From: Winogradskyella sediminis
GTDB taxonomy: Bacteria; Bacteroidota; Bacteroidia; Flavobacteriales; Flavobacteriaceae
Reading direction: 5' to 3'
NCBI RefSeq assembly: GCF_003387355.1
Contig: NZ_QUNH01000002.1
Coordinates: 413,606 to 477,605, forward strand
DNA: 64,000 nucleotides
The notes under the pieces are model-generated. The model made no database searches. It was not told the DNA's origin and worked only from the letters and a program-made list of their open reading frames with translations. The first letter of the stretch is position 1; the number at the start of each line of letters is the position of its first letter. This document shows, piece after piece, positions 28,564-38,122 of the stretch. Both the position numbers and the translations under genes were made by a program.

Positions 28564-28654
28564 TTTTATAATAATTTTAAGAAATTTCATACGATTTCTA
28601 GTTTTCTTGCGTTTTTAAATTGCTAATTATCAATCAATCAATCAACCGCTCAAT

Positions 28655-31435
28655 ATGAAAAAACTCACCTTAGTTTTTGCACTCTTATGTGCATTACAAT
28701 CATTCTCTCAAGAAAAATCATTCGAAATCATAGGAACTTTAAAAGCTGAGGATACCGACTTACCTTTAGAGTCTGCAACGGTTTACCTAGAACGTGTTAA
28801 AGACAGTTCTGTTGTCACTTATACCATTACTGATAAGAACGGGAATTTTAAAATTGAAAATTCAACTTATGATAAGAGTCTTAATTTCTACGTGTCTTAT
28901 GTAGGCTATAAAACGTATTATAAAGAAATTAAAATAGATAAGGAGAGGATTGATCTAAGTACCATCGTAATGCCTTTAGATAATCAGTTGGGCGAAGTTT
29001 TAGTAAAGTCTACAGCTCCAATTACGATTAAAAAGGACACATTAGAGTTTAACGTTAAATCGTTTAAAACTAAAAAAGATGCCAATGTTGAAGATTTATT
29101 GAAGCAATTACCAGGAGTCGAAGTAGATGAAGAAGGTAATATTACTGTGAATGGTAAAAGCGTGAATAAAATTTTAGTGAATGGTAAACCTTTTTTTGGA
29201 GACGATCCTACCATTACAACAAAGAATTTAACTAAAGATATTATTGAAAAAATTCAGGTTGTAGATACTAAAACCAAGTCTGAAGCTTTTACAGGTGAGG
29301 AAGGTGATAAAGAAAATAAAACGATAAATCTTACCATTAAAGAAGAAAACAATAAAGGAGTTTTTGGACGGGTTTCAGCAGGAGCAGGAACCGACGAACG
29401 TTACGAATTTGCAGGTATGGTCAACTTATTTGATAACGATAGAAGAGTAAGTGTGCTTGCCGGAGGAAACAATACCAATTCTCCAGGATTTAGTTTTGGT
29501 GAAATTTCTAAAATGTTTGGAAATAGCGGAGGTGTCATGTTCAATAGTAACGGTTCGTTTTCTATAGGTGGACGTTCTTTTGGAGGAGGAGAAGGGATTA
29601 CAACATCTCAAAATGCAGGTGTTAATTATGCAGATGTTATAGGAGAAAAAACAGATGTAGCCGCAGATTATTTTTTCTCATCAAGCAATTCTGAAAACGA
29701 AACGTCAACTGAACGCGAAACGATTTTATCTGATTCTCGATACTTTACCAATTCAGATTCTAAATCTGATAACGATACGGATAACCATTCGTTTAATTTA
29801 GAATTTGCCATTGAAACAGACTCAACCTTTCAAATTAATATTGAACCGTCTTTTGGGTATACGAAATCAAGGACCGTTTTTAATAGTTTTGAGGAAACTT
29901 TAGACGAAGACTTTGTGTTAACCAACCAATCTAACGTCAACTCTAATGTAGAGAGTTATGTAAAACGTTTTTCTAATGAAATAGCTATAACTAAACGATT
30001 AGGAAATCGAGGTGCTTTTATTAAAACCGAGTTAGAAACGAGTATTAATCAGCAAGAAAGCGATGACTTTTTAAATTCTAACACGGAGGTTTTTGGTACC
30101 AATTCAGAAATTATAGATAGAAATCAATTTACAGATGGTGAAAAAAATAGTTATGGTGTGTCTGCAAAATTATCTTATAGACTGCCAATTATAACTAAGA
30201 AGTTATTTTTGAATTTAGAGTATGAATACGCTAGAGATAAAGATAATGACAGAGAAAGCACCTTTGATTTTAGTGATGGATCTCAGGGTTTTACAGATTT
30301 TAATTCGGATTTAAGTACAGATTTTCAATATACCGATTATAGAAGTATTCCGTCTGTTGGGTTATCTTATAGAGGCGAAAAACTATCTACAAGTTTCGAT
30401 ATTGGATACAATATTAGAACCCTAAAAAATGAAGATTTATTGCGCCCACAATACAATGTAAAGCGCGATTTTGAAAATATAGAAGCTAATTCTTATATCA
30501 GCTATAAGTTTAGTCCCAAGTCTTCTATTTATGCCAATTACTGGCTAGAAAATAGACCTCCAGGATTAAGGCAATTACAAGCTTATGAAGATGTTTCCAA
30601 TCCACTGCAAACTGTGATTGGTAATCCTAATTTAGAGCCTTCAAATAATCATAGCTTTTACTTAGGGTATAATGCCTTTGATTGGCAAAAAGGTACCGGC
30701 TTTTATGTGGGAGCTAATGCTAGTGTTGTCAATAATCAAGTGGTAGCTAAAACTACTGTAGACGAAGAAACCCTTAAACGAACCACAACTTATGTGAATG
30801 TTGATGGTAATTATAATATAGGTTCTTGGTTAAATTACAATAAAGATATTAAGCTCGATACCTTACGAACAATTAAGTTGAAGTTACGAGCAAGTTATAA
30901 TACGTTTAAAAGTATTAATTTTAATAACGATGTAAAATACGCTAGCAAGTCGGATAGAATTTCACCAAGATTAGGTATCGATTTTATATGGGATAAGGTA
31001 TTAGAATTTAAACCATATTATCAGTTAAGCTTTACTAATACTGCCTATGATATTGAGGCTTTTGACGACCGTGAATTTACAAGTCATAATGCTGGAGTAA
31101 GAACAGCCACTTTTTTGCCTAAAAACTTTGAGTGGCGAAATGACGTAAACTTTAATTATAATCCTAATGTTGCCGATGGTTTTCAGAAAAGTGCTTGGTT
31201 TTGGAATTCAACTTTGGCCTATAGCTTACTAAACGATAAAGCCGTTATTACACTAAAAGTATACGATTTATTAAATCAAAATACTAATGCAAGACGCATT
31301 GCGACACAAGATTATATTGAAGATAAACAGAGTACTGTTTTACGACAATATTTTATGCTCAGCTTAAGTTATAAATTTAATAGCTTAGGAAGTAAAGGTG
31401 AATCTAATGATGGTGGTGTAATTTTCTTTGATTAA
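28655..31435 (+). CDS. TonB-dependent receptor-like outer membrane beta-barrel protein
   Basis: 926 residues with a signal peptide (about 1-18). Residues ~22-100 are a carboxypeptidase-regulatory-like domain (LKAEDTDLPLESATVYL, YVGYKTYYKEI). A plug-like region (about 110-215) contains VEDLLKQLPGVEVDEEGNITVNGK and ILVNGKPFFGDDP, as in the outer-membrane beta-barrel family 3 of Bacteroidota. The remaining ~700 residues are barrel strands rich in Asn/Asp/Ser loops, ending DGGVIFFD. Family members are related to TonB-dependent transporters, but the substrate is not predictable. A Gly/Ser/Asn-rich stretch (about 260-320, GGNNTN and SIGGRSFGGGEG) sits at the plug/barrel junction. It overlaps the convergent lipoprotein gene by 4 bp at the stop codons. 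Confidence 0.9.
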   Translation: MKKLTLVFALLCALQSFSQEKSFEIIGTLKAEDTDLPLESATVYLERVKDSSVVTYTITDKNGNFKIENSTYDKSLNFYVSYVGYKTYYKEIKIDKERIDLSTIVMPLDNQLGEVLVKSTAPITIKKDTLEFNVKSFKTKKDANVEDLLKQLPGVEVDEEGNITVNGKSVNKILVNGKPFFGDDPTITTKNLTKDIIEKIQVVDTKTKSEAFTGEEGDKENKTINLTIKEENNKGVFGRVSAGAGTDERYEFAGMVNLFDNDRRVSVLAGGNNTNSPGFSFGEISKMFGNSGGVMFNSNGSFSIGGRSFGGGEGITTSQNAGVNYADVIGEKTDVAADYFFSSSNSENETSTERETILSDSRYFTNSDSKSDNDTDNHSFNLEFAIETDSTFQINIEPSFGYTKSRTVFNSFEETLDEDFVLTNQSNVNSNVESYVKRFSNEIAITKRLGNRGAFIKTELETSINQQESDDFLNSNTEVFGTNSEIIDRNQFTDGEKNSYGVSAKLSYRLPIITKKLFLNLEYEYARDKDNDRESTFDFSDGSQGFTDFNSDLSTDFQYTDYRSIPSVGLSYRGEKLSTSFDIGYNIRTLKNEDLLRPQYNVKRDFENIEANSYISYKFSPKSSIYANYWLENRPPGLRQLQAYEDVSNPLQTVIGNPNLEPSNNHSFYLGYNAFDWQKGTGFYVGANASVVNNQVVAKTTVDEETLKRTTTYVNVDGNYNIGSWLNYNKDIKLDTLRTIKLKLRASYNTFKSINFNNDVKYASKSDRISPRLGIDFIWDKVLEFKPYYQLSFTNTAYDIEAFDDREFTSHNAGVRTATFLPKNFEWRNDVNFNYNPNVADGFQKSAWFWNSTLAYSLLNDKAVITLKVYDLLNQNTNARRIATQDYIEDKQSTVLRQYFMLSLSYKFNSLGSKGESNDGGVIFFD

Positions 31436-31938
31436 TCCCAAAGAAAAATTAATGAGTCTAAAGCTTTATCAACACCTTTATAATAGTTTTTATTTTTAAA
31501 TTGAGGAATCATTATACGGTCTATTACAGCTTTACACTCCGTATCAGAAATGGTTTGTGCTGTTCTAATACCTGTTGAAATCGCTAAGTTTCTATCGTAT
31601 TTTGAAATGGTTATTAATAAGCCGTTATTCTTTTCTTTGGTGCCTACTCCCCAGTTATTAGCAACTTCAGTTCCATACTTTTGAATAGAGGTATGCTTAG
31701 GTAACGAATCTATGGTAAGAACAGCGATTTGGTTGGTGGTTCTTTCTTCATAATGAAGAATTTTTTTAATTAAAGAATCTGTTTCTGCTTCTGAAAATAG
31801 ATGTGATAAATCGACAACATGTTGTTGAGATTGATTTAAAGGAATTGAAGTTATTTTTATAGGATATTCTTGTGGGTTTTCTTTACAGCTTAAACCTAGA
31901 TAAAAGAATAAAATGTATAAAAGGTGCTTAAATCTCAT
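31432..31938 (-). CDS. TPM-domain lipoprotein
   Basis: 168 residues. Lipobox LGLSC (Cys ~18) indicates an acylated lipoprotein. Residues ~40-165 are a TPM domain (TPM phosphatase / Psb32-like): VVDLSHLFSEAETDSL, RTTNQIAVLTIDSLP, NNWGVGTKEKNNGLLITISKYDRNLAISTG. It lacks the C-terminal membrane helix and Gly-rich tail of the next gene. It is the last gene of the TPM/LemA run, 24 bp after its neighbour. TPM domains in bacteria are poorly characterised; plant relatives help photosystem II repair, and a quality-control role here is only a guess. Confidence 0.88.
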   Translation of the reverse strand: MRFKHLLYILFFYLGLSCKENPQEYPIKITSIPLNQSQQHVVDLSHLFSEAETDSLIKKILHYEERTTNQIAVLTIDSLPKHTSIQKYGTEVANNWGVGTKEKNNGLLITISKYDRNLAISTGIRTAQTISDTECKAVIDRIMIPQFKNKNYYKGVDKALDSLIFLWD

Positions 31939-31962
31939 ATATAAAGATTTTTGAAATAAATT

Positions 31963-32802
31963 TTACCAACCTCCAGAAGCACCTCCACCACCAAAGCTTC
32001 CGCCTCCAAAGCCTCCACCGAAACCTCCTCCTCCGAAGCCACCACCAGAGCTACCTCCAAAGCCACCACCAAAGCCTCCCGAAGAGTTGCCTCTAGAGTA
32101 ACTGCCGCGTCCCATATTGCTTAAAATTATAGCTTCAAGAATACTTCTGCTATCAGAACGGTTGCCACCATTACCACCATGTCCTCCTCCGCCTCGCGTT
32201 TTAGAGAGCGCAATAATAAAAATAATGAATACGATGAATAAGAATACAATGACTTCAAAAGGAAACTGACCTTGTGCTGTCTGTCGTGTACCCTGATATT
32301 CTCCAGTCATAACTTCAAAAATGACATCTGTGGCACGATTTAAACCTCCGTAATAATCATTGCGTTTAAAATAGGGGATAATATCATTATTAATGATACG
32401 TTTGCTAAGAGCATCCGTCAATAAGTGTTCAACTCCTTTACCGGTGCTGATGTTTATTTTTCTGTCATCTCTAGCAAGTAAAATAAATATGCCATTGTCT
32501 TTATCGTCTTGGCCAATGCCCCATGCTTCTCCCCATTGTGCTCCTAAGTAATTAATATACTCTCCATTTGTTGAGCTTATAATAGCTATAACAATTTGGG
32601 TAGAAGTAGAGTCTGAATAGCGAATAAGCTTTTGTTCTAAACTGCTTTTTTCAGACGGAGATAATAACTTAATTTCATCATCATAAACACTTGTTTGAAA
32701 CTTGGGTTTCTCTGGAATATTATATTGCGCTAACCCAATTAAAGGTGTTGCCAAAAAGAGTGTTATTAAAATCCTAAACACGATGTGTTTTATATTTTGC
32801 AT
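31963..32802 (-). CDS. TPM-domain membrane protein with glycine-rich tail (YgcG type)
   Basis: 279 residues. Signal peptide about 1-25 (ends GLAQ). TPM domain about 30-165 (VYDDEIKLLSPSEKSSLEQKL, STQIVIAIISSTNGEY, WGIGQDDKDNGIFILLARDDRKINISTG). A transmembrane helix at about 184-203 (IVFLFIVFIIFIIALS) follows, then a ~75-residue tail almost wholly Gly/Ser/Phe (GGGFGG units), as in the YgcG family. The ATG overlaps the stop of the preceding TPM gene as TAATG, suggesting translational coupling. The tail would be cytoplasmic if the TPM domain is periplasmic. Confidence 0.9.
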   Translation of the reverse strand: MQNIKHIVFRILITLFLATPLIGLAQYNIPEKPKFQTSVYDDEIKLLSPSEKSSLEQKLIRYSDSTSTQIVIAIISSTNGEYINYLGAQWGEAWGIGQDDKDNGIFILLARDDRKINISTGKGVEHLLTDALSKRIINNDIIPYFKRNDYYGGLNRATDVIFEVMTGEYQGTRQTAQGQFPFEVIVFLFIVFIIFIIALSKTRGGGGHGGNGGNRSDSRSILEAIILSNMGRGSYSRGNSSGGFGGGFGGSSGGGFGGGGFGGGFGGGSFGGGGASGGW

Positions 32803-33239
32803 TATCCTTTAGAAATTGTGTTGTCTAATTCGTCTTTGTCATTCTGCTGCCAAGGAAAGTGTTTAGACAACGCTTGGCCAGCTTCGGTTATACCATCAAT
32901 GATGCCTTGTTTAAAATTTCCAGATTTAAATTGAGAGGCAATTTTATCGCGTGTAGTGTTCCAAAAATCAGCACCAACGATGTTGTTAATCCCTTGATCT
33001 CCTAAGATTACAAATGTTTTATTATCTACAGCCACATAAATAAGTACTCCATTGCGCTGTGCAGTATTATCCATTTTTAAAAAATGAAAAACTTCTAAGG
33101 CATGTTCGTAGACATCACTTTCGCAATGTTGTTCTATATGTATCCGAATTTCGCCAGAAGTTTTGCCTTCAGCACGTCTAATAGCTTCAACAATTTCTGC
33201 TTCTTCATTAGTTGTTAAGAACTGTTCAATATGTGGCAT
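32802..33239 (-). CDS. TPM-domain protein without signal peptide
   Basis: 145 residues. The whole protein is a TPM domain: TTNEEAEIVEAIRRAEGKTSGEIRIHIEQHCE (about 8-40) and GVLIYVAVDNKTFVILGDQGIN (about 64-86). No signal peptide or membrane helix is visible, so it is probably cytoplasmic, unlike its two neighbours. It starts 12 bp after the LemA gene and its stop overlaps the next ATG by one base. Three TPM paralogues side by side suggest duplication with different localisation. Confidence 0.88.
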   Translation of the reverse strand: MPHIEQFLTTNEEAEIVEAIRRAEGKTSGEIRIHIEQHCESDVYEHALEVFHFLKMDNTAQRNGVLIYVAVDNKTFVILGDQGINNIVGADFWNTTRDKIASQFKSGNFKQGIIDGITEAGQALSKHFPWQQNDKDELDNTISKG

Positions 33240-33251
33240 CCTTAAATGGTA

Positions 33252-33848
33252 TTAAAAGTCGAAATTTATATCTGGCGCATTTTCGCTACCTGCATCTGCC
33301 TTATAGCGAGGCATTTCTTCAAAACCAAACCATCCTGCTAATAGTGATCCTGGAAACTTTGAGGTATGAATGTCGTAAATATTTACCTTTTCGTTAAATC
33401 GGTCTCTGGCAATATTGATACGGTTTTCGGTGCCTTCTAATTGACTTTGCAATTCAAGAAAATTTTGATTGGCTTTCAATTCTGGGTAACGCTCCACAGA
33501 AACCAAAAGTTTTGATAAAGCTCCGCTTAAACCCGATTGTGCTTGTTGGAATTGAGCCATATTTTCAGCTGTTAAATTGCTGGCATCAATATTTGTTGAG
33601 GTCGCTTTAGCACGTGCTTCAATAACATCTGTTAAAGTTGATTTTTCAAAATCAGCAGCCCCTTGCACGGTTTTTACTAAATTACCAATAAGATCATTTC
33701 TTCGCTGATAAGAACTTTCAACGTTAGACCATGCGGTTTTAGCATTTGCTTCATATTCCACAGCGGTATTATTAAATCCTACAGCCCAATTATAGATTCC
33801 GAATCCAATGATAGCAATAACAATTACAGGAATTAGCCATTTTTTCAT
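33252..33848 (-). CDS. LemA family protein
   Basis: 198 residues. A single N-terminal membrane helix (about 4-22, LIPVIVIAIIGFGIYNW) is followed by the LemA four-helix domain: NTAVEYEANAKTAWSNVESSYQRRNDLIGNLVKTV (split around residues 27-62), TNIDASNLTAENMAQFQQ, ERYPELKANQNFLELQSQLEGTENRI and YDIHTSKFPGSLLAGWFGF. LemA proteins commonly sit beside TPM/YgcG genes, as here; their biochemical role is unknown. Gaps of 11 bp before and 12 bp after place it within one operon. Confidence 0.94.
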   Translation of the reverse strand: MKKWLIPVIVIAIIGFGIYNWAVGFNNTAVEYEANAKTAWSNVESSYQRRNDLIGNLVKTVQGAADFEKSTLTDVIEARAKATSTNIDASNLTAENMAQFQQAQSGLSGALSKLLVSVERYPELKANQNFLELQSQLEGTENRINIARDRFNEKVNIYDIHTSKFPGSLLAGWFGFEEMPRYKADAGSENAPDINFDF

Positions 33849-33859
33849 AATAGTTAGTT

Positions 33860-34189
33860 TTAAAGTTGTGTTTTGATTTTGTTAAGTTGTGCTTTTATAC
33901 TTTCGAGTTTTTCTATAATTTCAAATTTCTCTAAAGCTTGTTTTTTTTCTTCTTTAAGATGAATTTTTGCGCCTTCTAAAGTAAACCCTCTTTCTTTTAC
34001 TAAGTGGTAAATAAACTTTAAATTTTTAATGTCTTCAGGTGTAAATTTCCGATTCCCTTTTGCATTTTTCTTTGGCTTTAAAACATCAAATTCCTTTTCC
34101 CAAAATCGAATTAATGAGGCATTGACCTTAAAGGCTTTGGCAACTTCGCCAATACCGTAGTAGCGTTTTTCTGGTAAATCTATATGCAT
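33860..34189 (-). CDS. MerR-family transcriptional regulator
   Basis: 109 residues. A winged-helix MerR DNA-binding domain occupies about 10-80: YYGIGEVAKAFKVNASLIRFWEKEF, then RKFTPEDIKNLKFIYHLVKERGFTLEGAKIHL. A short Lys/Glu-rich coiled-coil tail could dimerise it. There is no effector domain or Cys metal-site tail, so it is a small MerR-like protein rather than a metal sensor. It is separated by one base from the M23 peptidase stop. It may regulate this operon, but no operator was identified. Confidence 0.9.
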   Translation of the reverse strand: MHIDLPEKRYYGIGEVAKAFKVNASLIRFWEKEFDVLKPKKNAKGNRKFTPEDIKNLKFIYHLVKERGFTLEGAKIHLKEEKKQALEKFEIIEKLESIKAQLNKIKTQL

Positions 34190-34190
34190 C

Positions 34191-35162
34191 TTAATCTAGA
34201 GATTGGTTTTCTAATGATGCTTTCTTAAGCAATATATCATATTCTTCTGCAGATAGATTACCGTAATAAAAATTGATAGGATTTATACGTTCTCCGTCTT
34301 TAAAAACTTCGTAATGTAAATGCGGAGCTTCAGAACGTCCTGTACTACCCACAAAGCCAATTAAATCTCCACGCTTTACGCGCTGATTTACTTTTACATT
34401 ATATTTATATAAGTGAGCGTACAATGAAATATAACCATAACCATGATCTATCCTTATATGGTTACCATAACCTGTAGATCTGCTATCTGCGCGTTTAATA
34501 ACACCATCGCCCGAGGCATAAATTGGTGTGCCACGAGGTGCGGTGAAATCCATTCCGTAATGAAATTTTCTCACCTTAGTAAATGGATCTGTGCGGTAAC
34601 CGTAACCAGATGCCATACGGGTCATGTTTTCATTGCTAATAGGTTGTATTGCTGGTATGGCTTCTAAAAATTTCTCTTTATCTTCTGCTAATTTGGCAAT
34701 CTCATCTAAAGATTTGGATTGTACAACAATCGCTTTTTCTAAAATATCTAAGCGTTTATTGCTTTCTGCGATTAATTTACTGTTGTCAAACCCTTCGTAT
34801 TGTTTATAACGGTTAATTCCTCCAAATCCTGCTCGTCGTTGCTCGGTTGGGATTGGGTTGGCTTCAAAATACAGTCGGTAAATAGCATTGTCGCGTTCTT
34901 CAACATTCTCTAGCGCAGCAATGGCATCGTCCATACGTTTATTTAATAATTCGTATTGCAGTTCCATGTTTTGCAATTCTCTTGCCATTTTTCGCTCTTT
35001 GGGCGACTCAATATATTGACTTGCAATAAAAACAGTTAAAAAGGCAAATAGTGCAGCGGCTGTTAAAAATAGAGCTACATATTTAAAAGTTGTCGATTTC
35101 TTTCGCTTTATTTTGCGATAAGAAAGCGTTTCAGAATCATAATAATATTTTACTTTAGCCAT
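34191..35162 (-). CDS. M23 family metallopeptidase (LytM domain)
   Basis: 323 residues. A basic N-terminus (KIKRKKSTTFK) and one membrane helix (about 25-48) give an inner-membrane anchor with the rest periplasmic. A coiled coil follows (about 55-110, ARELQNMELQYELLNKRMDD). The LytM/M23 domain (about 180-300) keeps the zinc ligands: HYGMD, and HLHYE of the HxH motif, with GNHIRIDHGYGY and GFVGSTGRS between. It probably cuts peptide cross-links, or regulates cell-wall hydrolysis at division. It is the first gene of a six-gene run, divergent from alaS. Confidence 0.95.
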   Translation of the reverse strand: MAKVKYYYDSETLSYRKIKRKKSTTFKYVALFLTAAALFAFLTVFIASQYIESPKERKMARELQNMELQYELLNKRMDDAIAALENVEERDNAIYRLYFEANPIPTEQRRAGFGGINRYKQYEGFDNSKLIAESNKRLDILEKAIVVQSKSLDEIAKLAEDKEKFLEAIPAIQPISNENMTRMASGYGYRTDPFTKVRKFHYGMDFTAPRGTPIYASGDGVIKRADSRSTGYGNHIRIDHGYGYISLYAHLYKYNVKVNQRVKRGDLIGFVGSTGRSEAPHLHYEVFKDGERINPINFYYGNLSAEEYDILLKKASLENQSLD

Positions 35163-35230
35163 GTTTGAATTTATGCTATTTTTGCAGCAAATAAGCCCAC
35201 AAAGTAAGTGGCTTATATTAGCGTAACGTT

Positions 35231-35238
35231 CAAACCTA
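35231..35238 (-). promoter_or_regulatory. -7 element candidate for the M23/MerR/LemA/TPM operon
   Basis: The plus strand reads CAAACCTA, i.e. TAGGTTTG on the minus strand, matching TAnnTTTG, about 70 bp before the M23 ATG. No TTG at the -33 distance. Confidence 0.35.
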
Positions 35239-35271
35239 CAAAAATAATATTACATTATATTTTAATGTCTT

Positions 35272-35279
35272 TAAATTTG
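35272..35279 (+). promoter_or_regulatory. -7 element candidate for alaS
   Basis: TAAATTTG matches TAnnTTTG, about 105 bp before the alaS ATG. No TTG at the usual spacing. Confidence 0.35.
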
Positions 35280-35383
35280 CGGGTTCACGATCACCAAAAT
35301 CTAAATTACAAGATTGGTGAGTAAAGATAAAAAAATGTTTTGCATTTGCGCTAATTTAATAACACAAGCTCTAATTTAAATAT

Positions 35384-37996
35384 ATGAAGTCTCAAGACAT
35401 ACGATCTAAATTTTTGAAATTCTTTGAAGGAAAAAAACACCTTATCGTTCCTTCTGCTCCAATGGTATTAAAAGACGATCCTACGTTAATGTTTGTAAAT
35501 GCAGGAATGGCGCCTTTTAAAGAATACTTTTTAGGTAATGCAGAACCAAAAAGAAACCGCATTACCGATTCTCAGAAATGTTTACGTGTATCTGGTAAAC
35601 ACAACGATTTAGAAGAAGTAGGCTACGATACCTACCATCACACATTATTTGAGATGTTAGGGAACTGGAGTTTTGGAGATTATTTTAAAAAAGAAGCTAT
35701 TGCTTGGGCTTGGGAGTTGCTCACCGAAGTTTATGGTATTGATAAAGATATTCTTTACGTTACTGTTTTTGAAGGTAGCAAGGATGATGATAACTTAGAA
35801 ATGGATGCCGAAGCTTACGATATTTGGAAACAATACATTTCTGAAGATCGTATCTTAAAAGGGAATAAAAAGGATAATTTCTGGGAAATGGGAGACCAAG
35901 GCCCTTGTGGACCTTGTAGCGAAATTCATGTCGATATTCGTTCGGCTGAAGAAAAAGCGAAGGTTGATGGGAAATCCTTAGTAAATATGGATCATCCGCA
36001 AGTGGTAGAAATCTGGAATTTGGTCTTTATGCAATACAACCGTAAAGCTAATGGGTCTCTAGAAGCATTGCCTAATAAGCATATTGATACGGGAATGGGC
36101 TTTGAGCGCTTGTGTATGGTTTTACAAGGAGTACAGTCTAATTACGATACCGATGTTTTTACTCCAATTATTCGTGAAATTGAGACCATAACCGATAAAA
36201 AATATGGTACTAACGAGAAGGTAGATGTGGCTATTCGGGTCATTTCAGACCATGTAAGAGCCGTGGCCTTTTCCATAGCAGATGGTCAGTTGCCAAGTAA
36301 TACAGGTGCTGGTTATGTTATTCGAAGAATTTTACGAAGAGCTGTACGTTATGGATTTACGTTTTTAGATAAAAAAGAACCTTTCATTTATCGCTTGGTG
36401 GATGTACTAAGTAAAAAAATGGGTGAGGCTTTTCCTGAATTACGCTCACAAAAAGTATTAATAGAAAACGTTATTAAAGAGGAGGAATCATCTTTTTTAA
36501 GAACTTTAGATCAAGGACTGGTATTATTAAATGGAATTGTTGAAGAAACTCAAGGAGACACCGTTTCAGGTGAAAAAGCATTTGAATTGTATGATACTTA
36601 TGGTTTTCCTATTGACTTAACCGCATTAATTTTATCTGAAAAGAACCTAAAATTAGACGAAAAAGGCTTTAAAGCTCATTTACAAAAACAGAAGGACAGG
36701 TCGCGTTCAGCAAGTGAAACATCTACGGAAGATTGGGTAGTTTTATTTGAAGATGATGTTCAGGAGTTTATAGGATACGATACGCAAGAAGCAAATGTGA
36801 AAATTGCGAGGTACAGAAAAGTGACTTCAAAAAAAGAAGGAGAAATGTATCAATTGGTGTTTAACCTAACACCGTTTTATCCTGAAGGTGGAGGTCAAGT
36901 TGGAGATAAAGGATTCTTACAAGACGAACATGGAGATGTTGTTTACATTTTAGATACTAAAAAGGAAAACAATGTAATAATTCATTTGGTAAAAGAATTG
37001 CCAGAGCATATTAGCGAGAGTTTTAAAGCCGTTGTAAGTAGTGAGCACAGAGTATTATCATCGAGTAATCATAGTGCTACACATTTATTACACCAGGCGT
37101 TACGTACAATTTTAGGAGAGCATGTTGAACAAAAAGGGTCATTGGTAAAACCGCAATCTTTACGTTTTGATTTTTCTCACTTTTCTAAAGTAACTCTAGA
37201 ACAATTACACGAAATTGAAGATTTTGTAAATGCACGAATAGAAGGTAAATTACCATTAGAGGAACAGCGAAATGTTCCTATGGAAAAAGCAATTGAAGAG
37301 GGAGCCATGGCCTTATTTGGTGAAAAGTATGGAGATACGGTTAGGACGATTCGTTTTGGACAGTCTGTAGAATTGTGTGGAGGTATTCATGTAAAAAATA
37401 CAGCCGATATTTGGCATTTTAAAATTATATCTGAAGGGGCTGTTGCTTCAGGGATTAGACGTATCGAAGCGATAACTAATCAGGCTGCTAAAGATTATTA
37501 TACCCAGAACAATCAGGCTTATCTTGAAATGAAAGGGTTGCTAAATAATGCAAAAGAACCTGTAAAAGCAATAGAACAACTGCAGGAAGAAAATAACAAT
37601 TTAAAAAAGCAAATTGAAAATCTTTTAAAGGATAAAGCGAAAAATATTAAAGGTGAACTTAAAAACGAGCTTACAGAAATTAATGGGATTCAATTTTTAG
37701 CTAAAAAATTAGATTTAGATGCTTCTGGAATAAAAGATGTTTGTTTTGAACTGGGAAGTCAGTTTGAAAATTTATTCTTGTTATTTGGAGCAGAAAAAGA
37801 TGGTAAAGCTATTCTGTCTTGCTATATCTCTAAGGAATTAGTAGCGAATAAAGGATTGAATGCAGGTAACATTGTAAGAGCATTAGGGAAGCATATCCAA
37901 GGTGGAGGTGGTGGTCAACCCTTCTTTGCAACTGCAGGAGGAAAAAATCCGGCAGGCATAGAAGCTGCTTTAGAAGCTGCTAAAGAGTATTTATAA
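35384..37996 (+). CDS. alaS: Alanyl-tRNA synthetase
   Basis: Charges tRNA-Ala and edits mis-charged Ser/Gly. 870 residues, normal length. The N-terminal class II catalytic core opens with [17 protein letters not shown] and contains [13 protein letters not shown]. The middle region includes [15 protein letters not shown]. The editing domain has the zinc ligands HSATHLLH (about 565-572) and CGGIH (about 665-669). A C-terminal coiled coil ([20 protein letters not shown]) and C-Ala domain with a GGGGGQP turn follow. It is divergent from the M23 peptidase gene, and the next gene starts 126 bp downstream. Confidence 0.98.
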   Translation: MKSQDIRSKFLKFFEGKKHLIVPSAPMVLKDDPTLMFVNAGMAPFKEYFLGNAEPKRNRITDSQKCLRVSGKHNDLEEVGYDTYHHTLFEMLGNWSFGDYFKKEAIAWAWELLTEVYGIDKDILYVTVFEGSKDDDNLEMDAEAYDIWKQYISEDRILKGNKKDNFWEMGDQGPCGPCSEIHVDIRSAEEKAKVDGKSLVNMDHPQVVEIWNLVFMQYNRKANGSLEALPNKHIDTGMGFERLCMVLQGVQSNYDTDVFTPIIREIETITDKKYGTNEKVDVAIRVISDHVRAVAFSIADGQLPSNTGAGYVIRRILRRAVRYGFTFLDKKEPFIYRLVDVLSKKMGEAFPELRSQKVLIENVIKEEESSFLRTLDQGLVLLNGIVEETQGDTVSGEKAFELYDTYGFPIDLTALILSEKNLKLDEKGFKAHLQKQKDRSRSASETSTEDWVVLFEDDVQEFIGYDTQEANVKIARYRKVTSKKEGEMYQLVFNLTPFYPEGGGQVGDKGFLQDEHGDVVYILDTKKENNVIIHLVKELPEHISESFKAVVSSEHRVLSSSNHSATHLLHQALRTILGEHVEQKGSLVKPQSLRFDFSHFSKVTLEQLHEIEDFVNARIEGKLPLEEQRNVPMEKAIEEGAMALFGEKYGDTVRTIRFGQSVELCGGIHVKNTADIWHFKIISEGAVASGIRRIEAITNQAAKDYYTQNNQAYLEMKGLLNNAKEPVKAIEQLQEENNNLKKQIENLLKDKAKNIKGELKNELTEINGIQFLAKKLDLDASGIKDVCFELGSQFENLFLLFGAEKDGKAILSCYISKELVANKGLNAGNIVRALGKHIQGGGGGQPFFATAGGKNPAGIEAALEAAKEYL

Positions 37997-38122
37997 AGGG
38001 ATTTATAGGACTTTAATGTCTTTTTAATTGGGTTTAGTCAGGCAAGTTCTTCTCGTAGTTTTCTGCGAAATTATGTATTGCAGAACATGTTAAAATCTTA
38101 ATATAATTGTAATATATAGCTA

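Noticed and set aside
38077..38101. Imperfect hairpin TTCTGC/GCAGAA between alaS and the GSCFA gene.
   Set aside because: 13-nt loop, no T-tract and no similarity to the other REP-like elements; likely chance.
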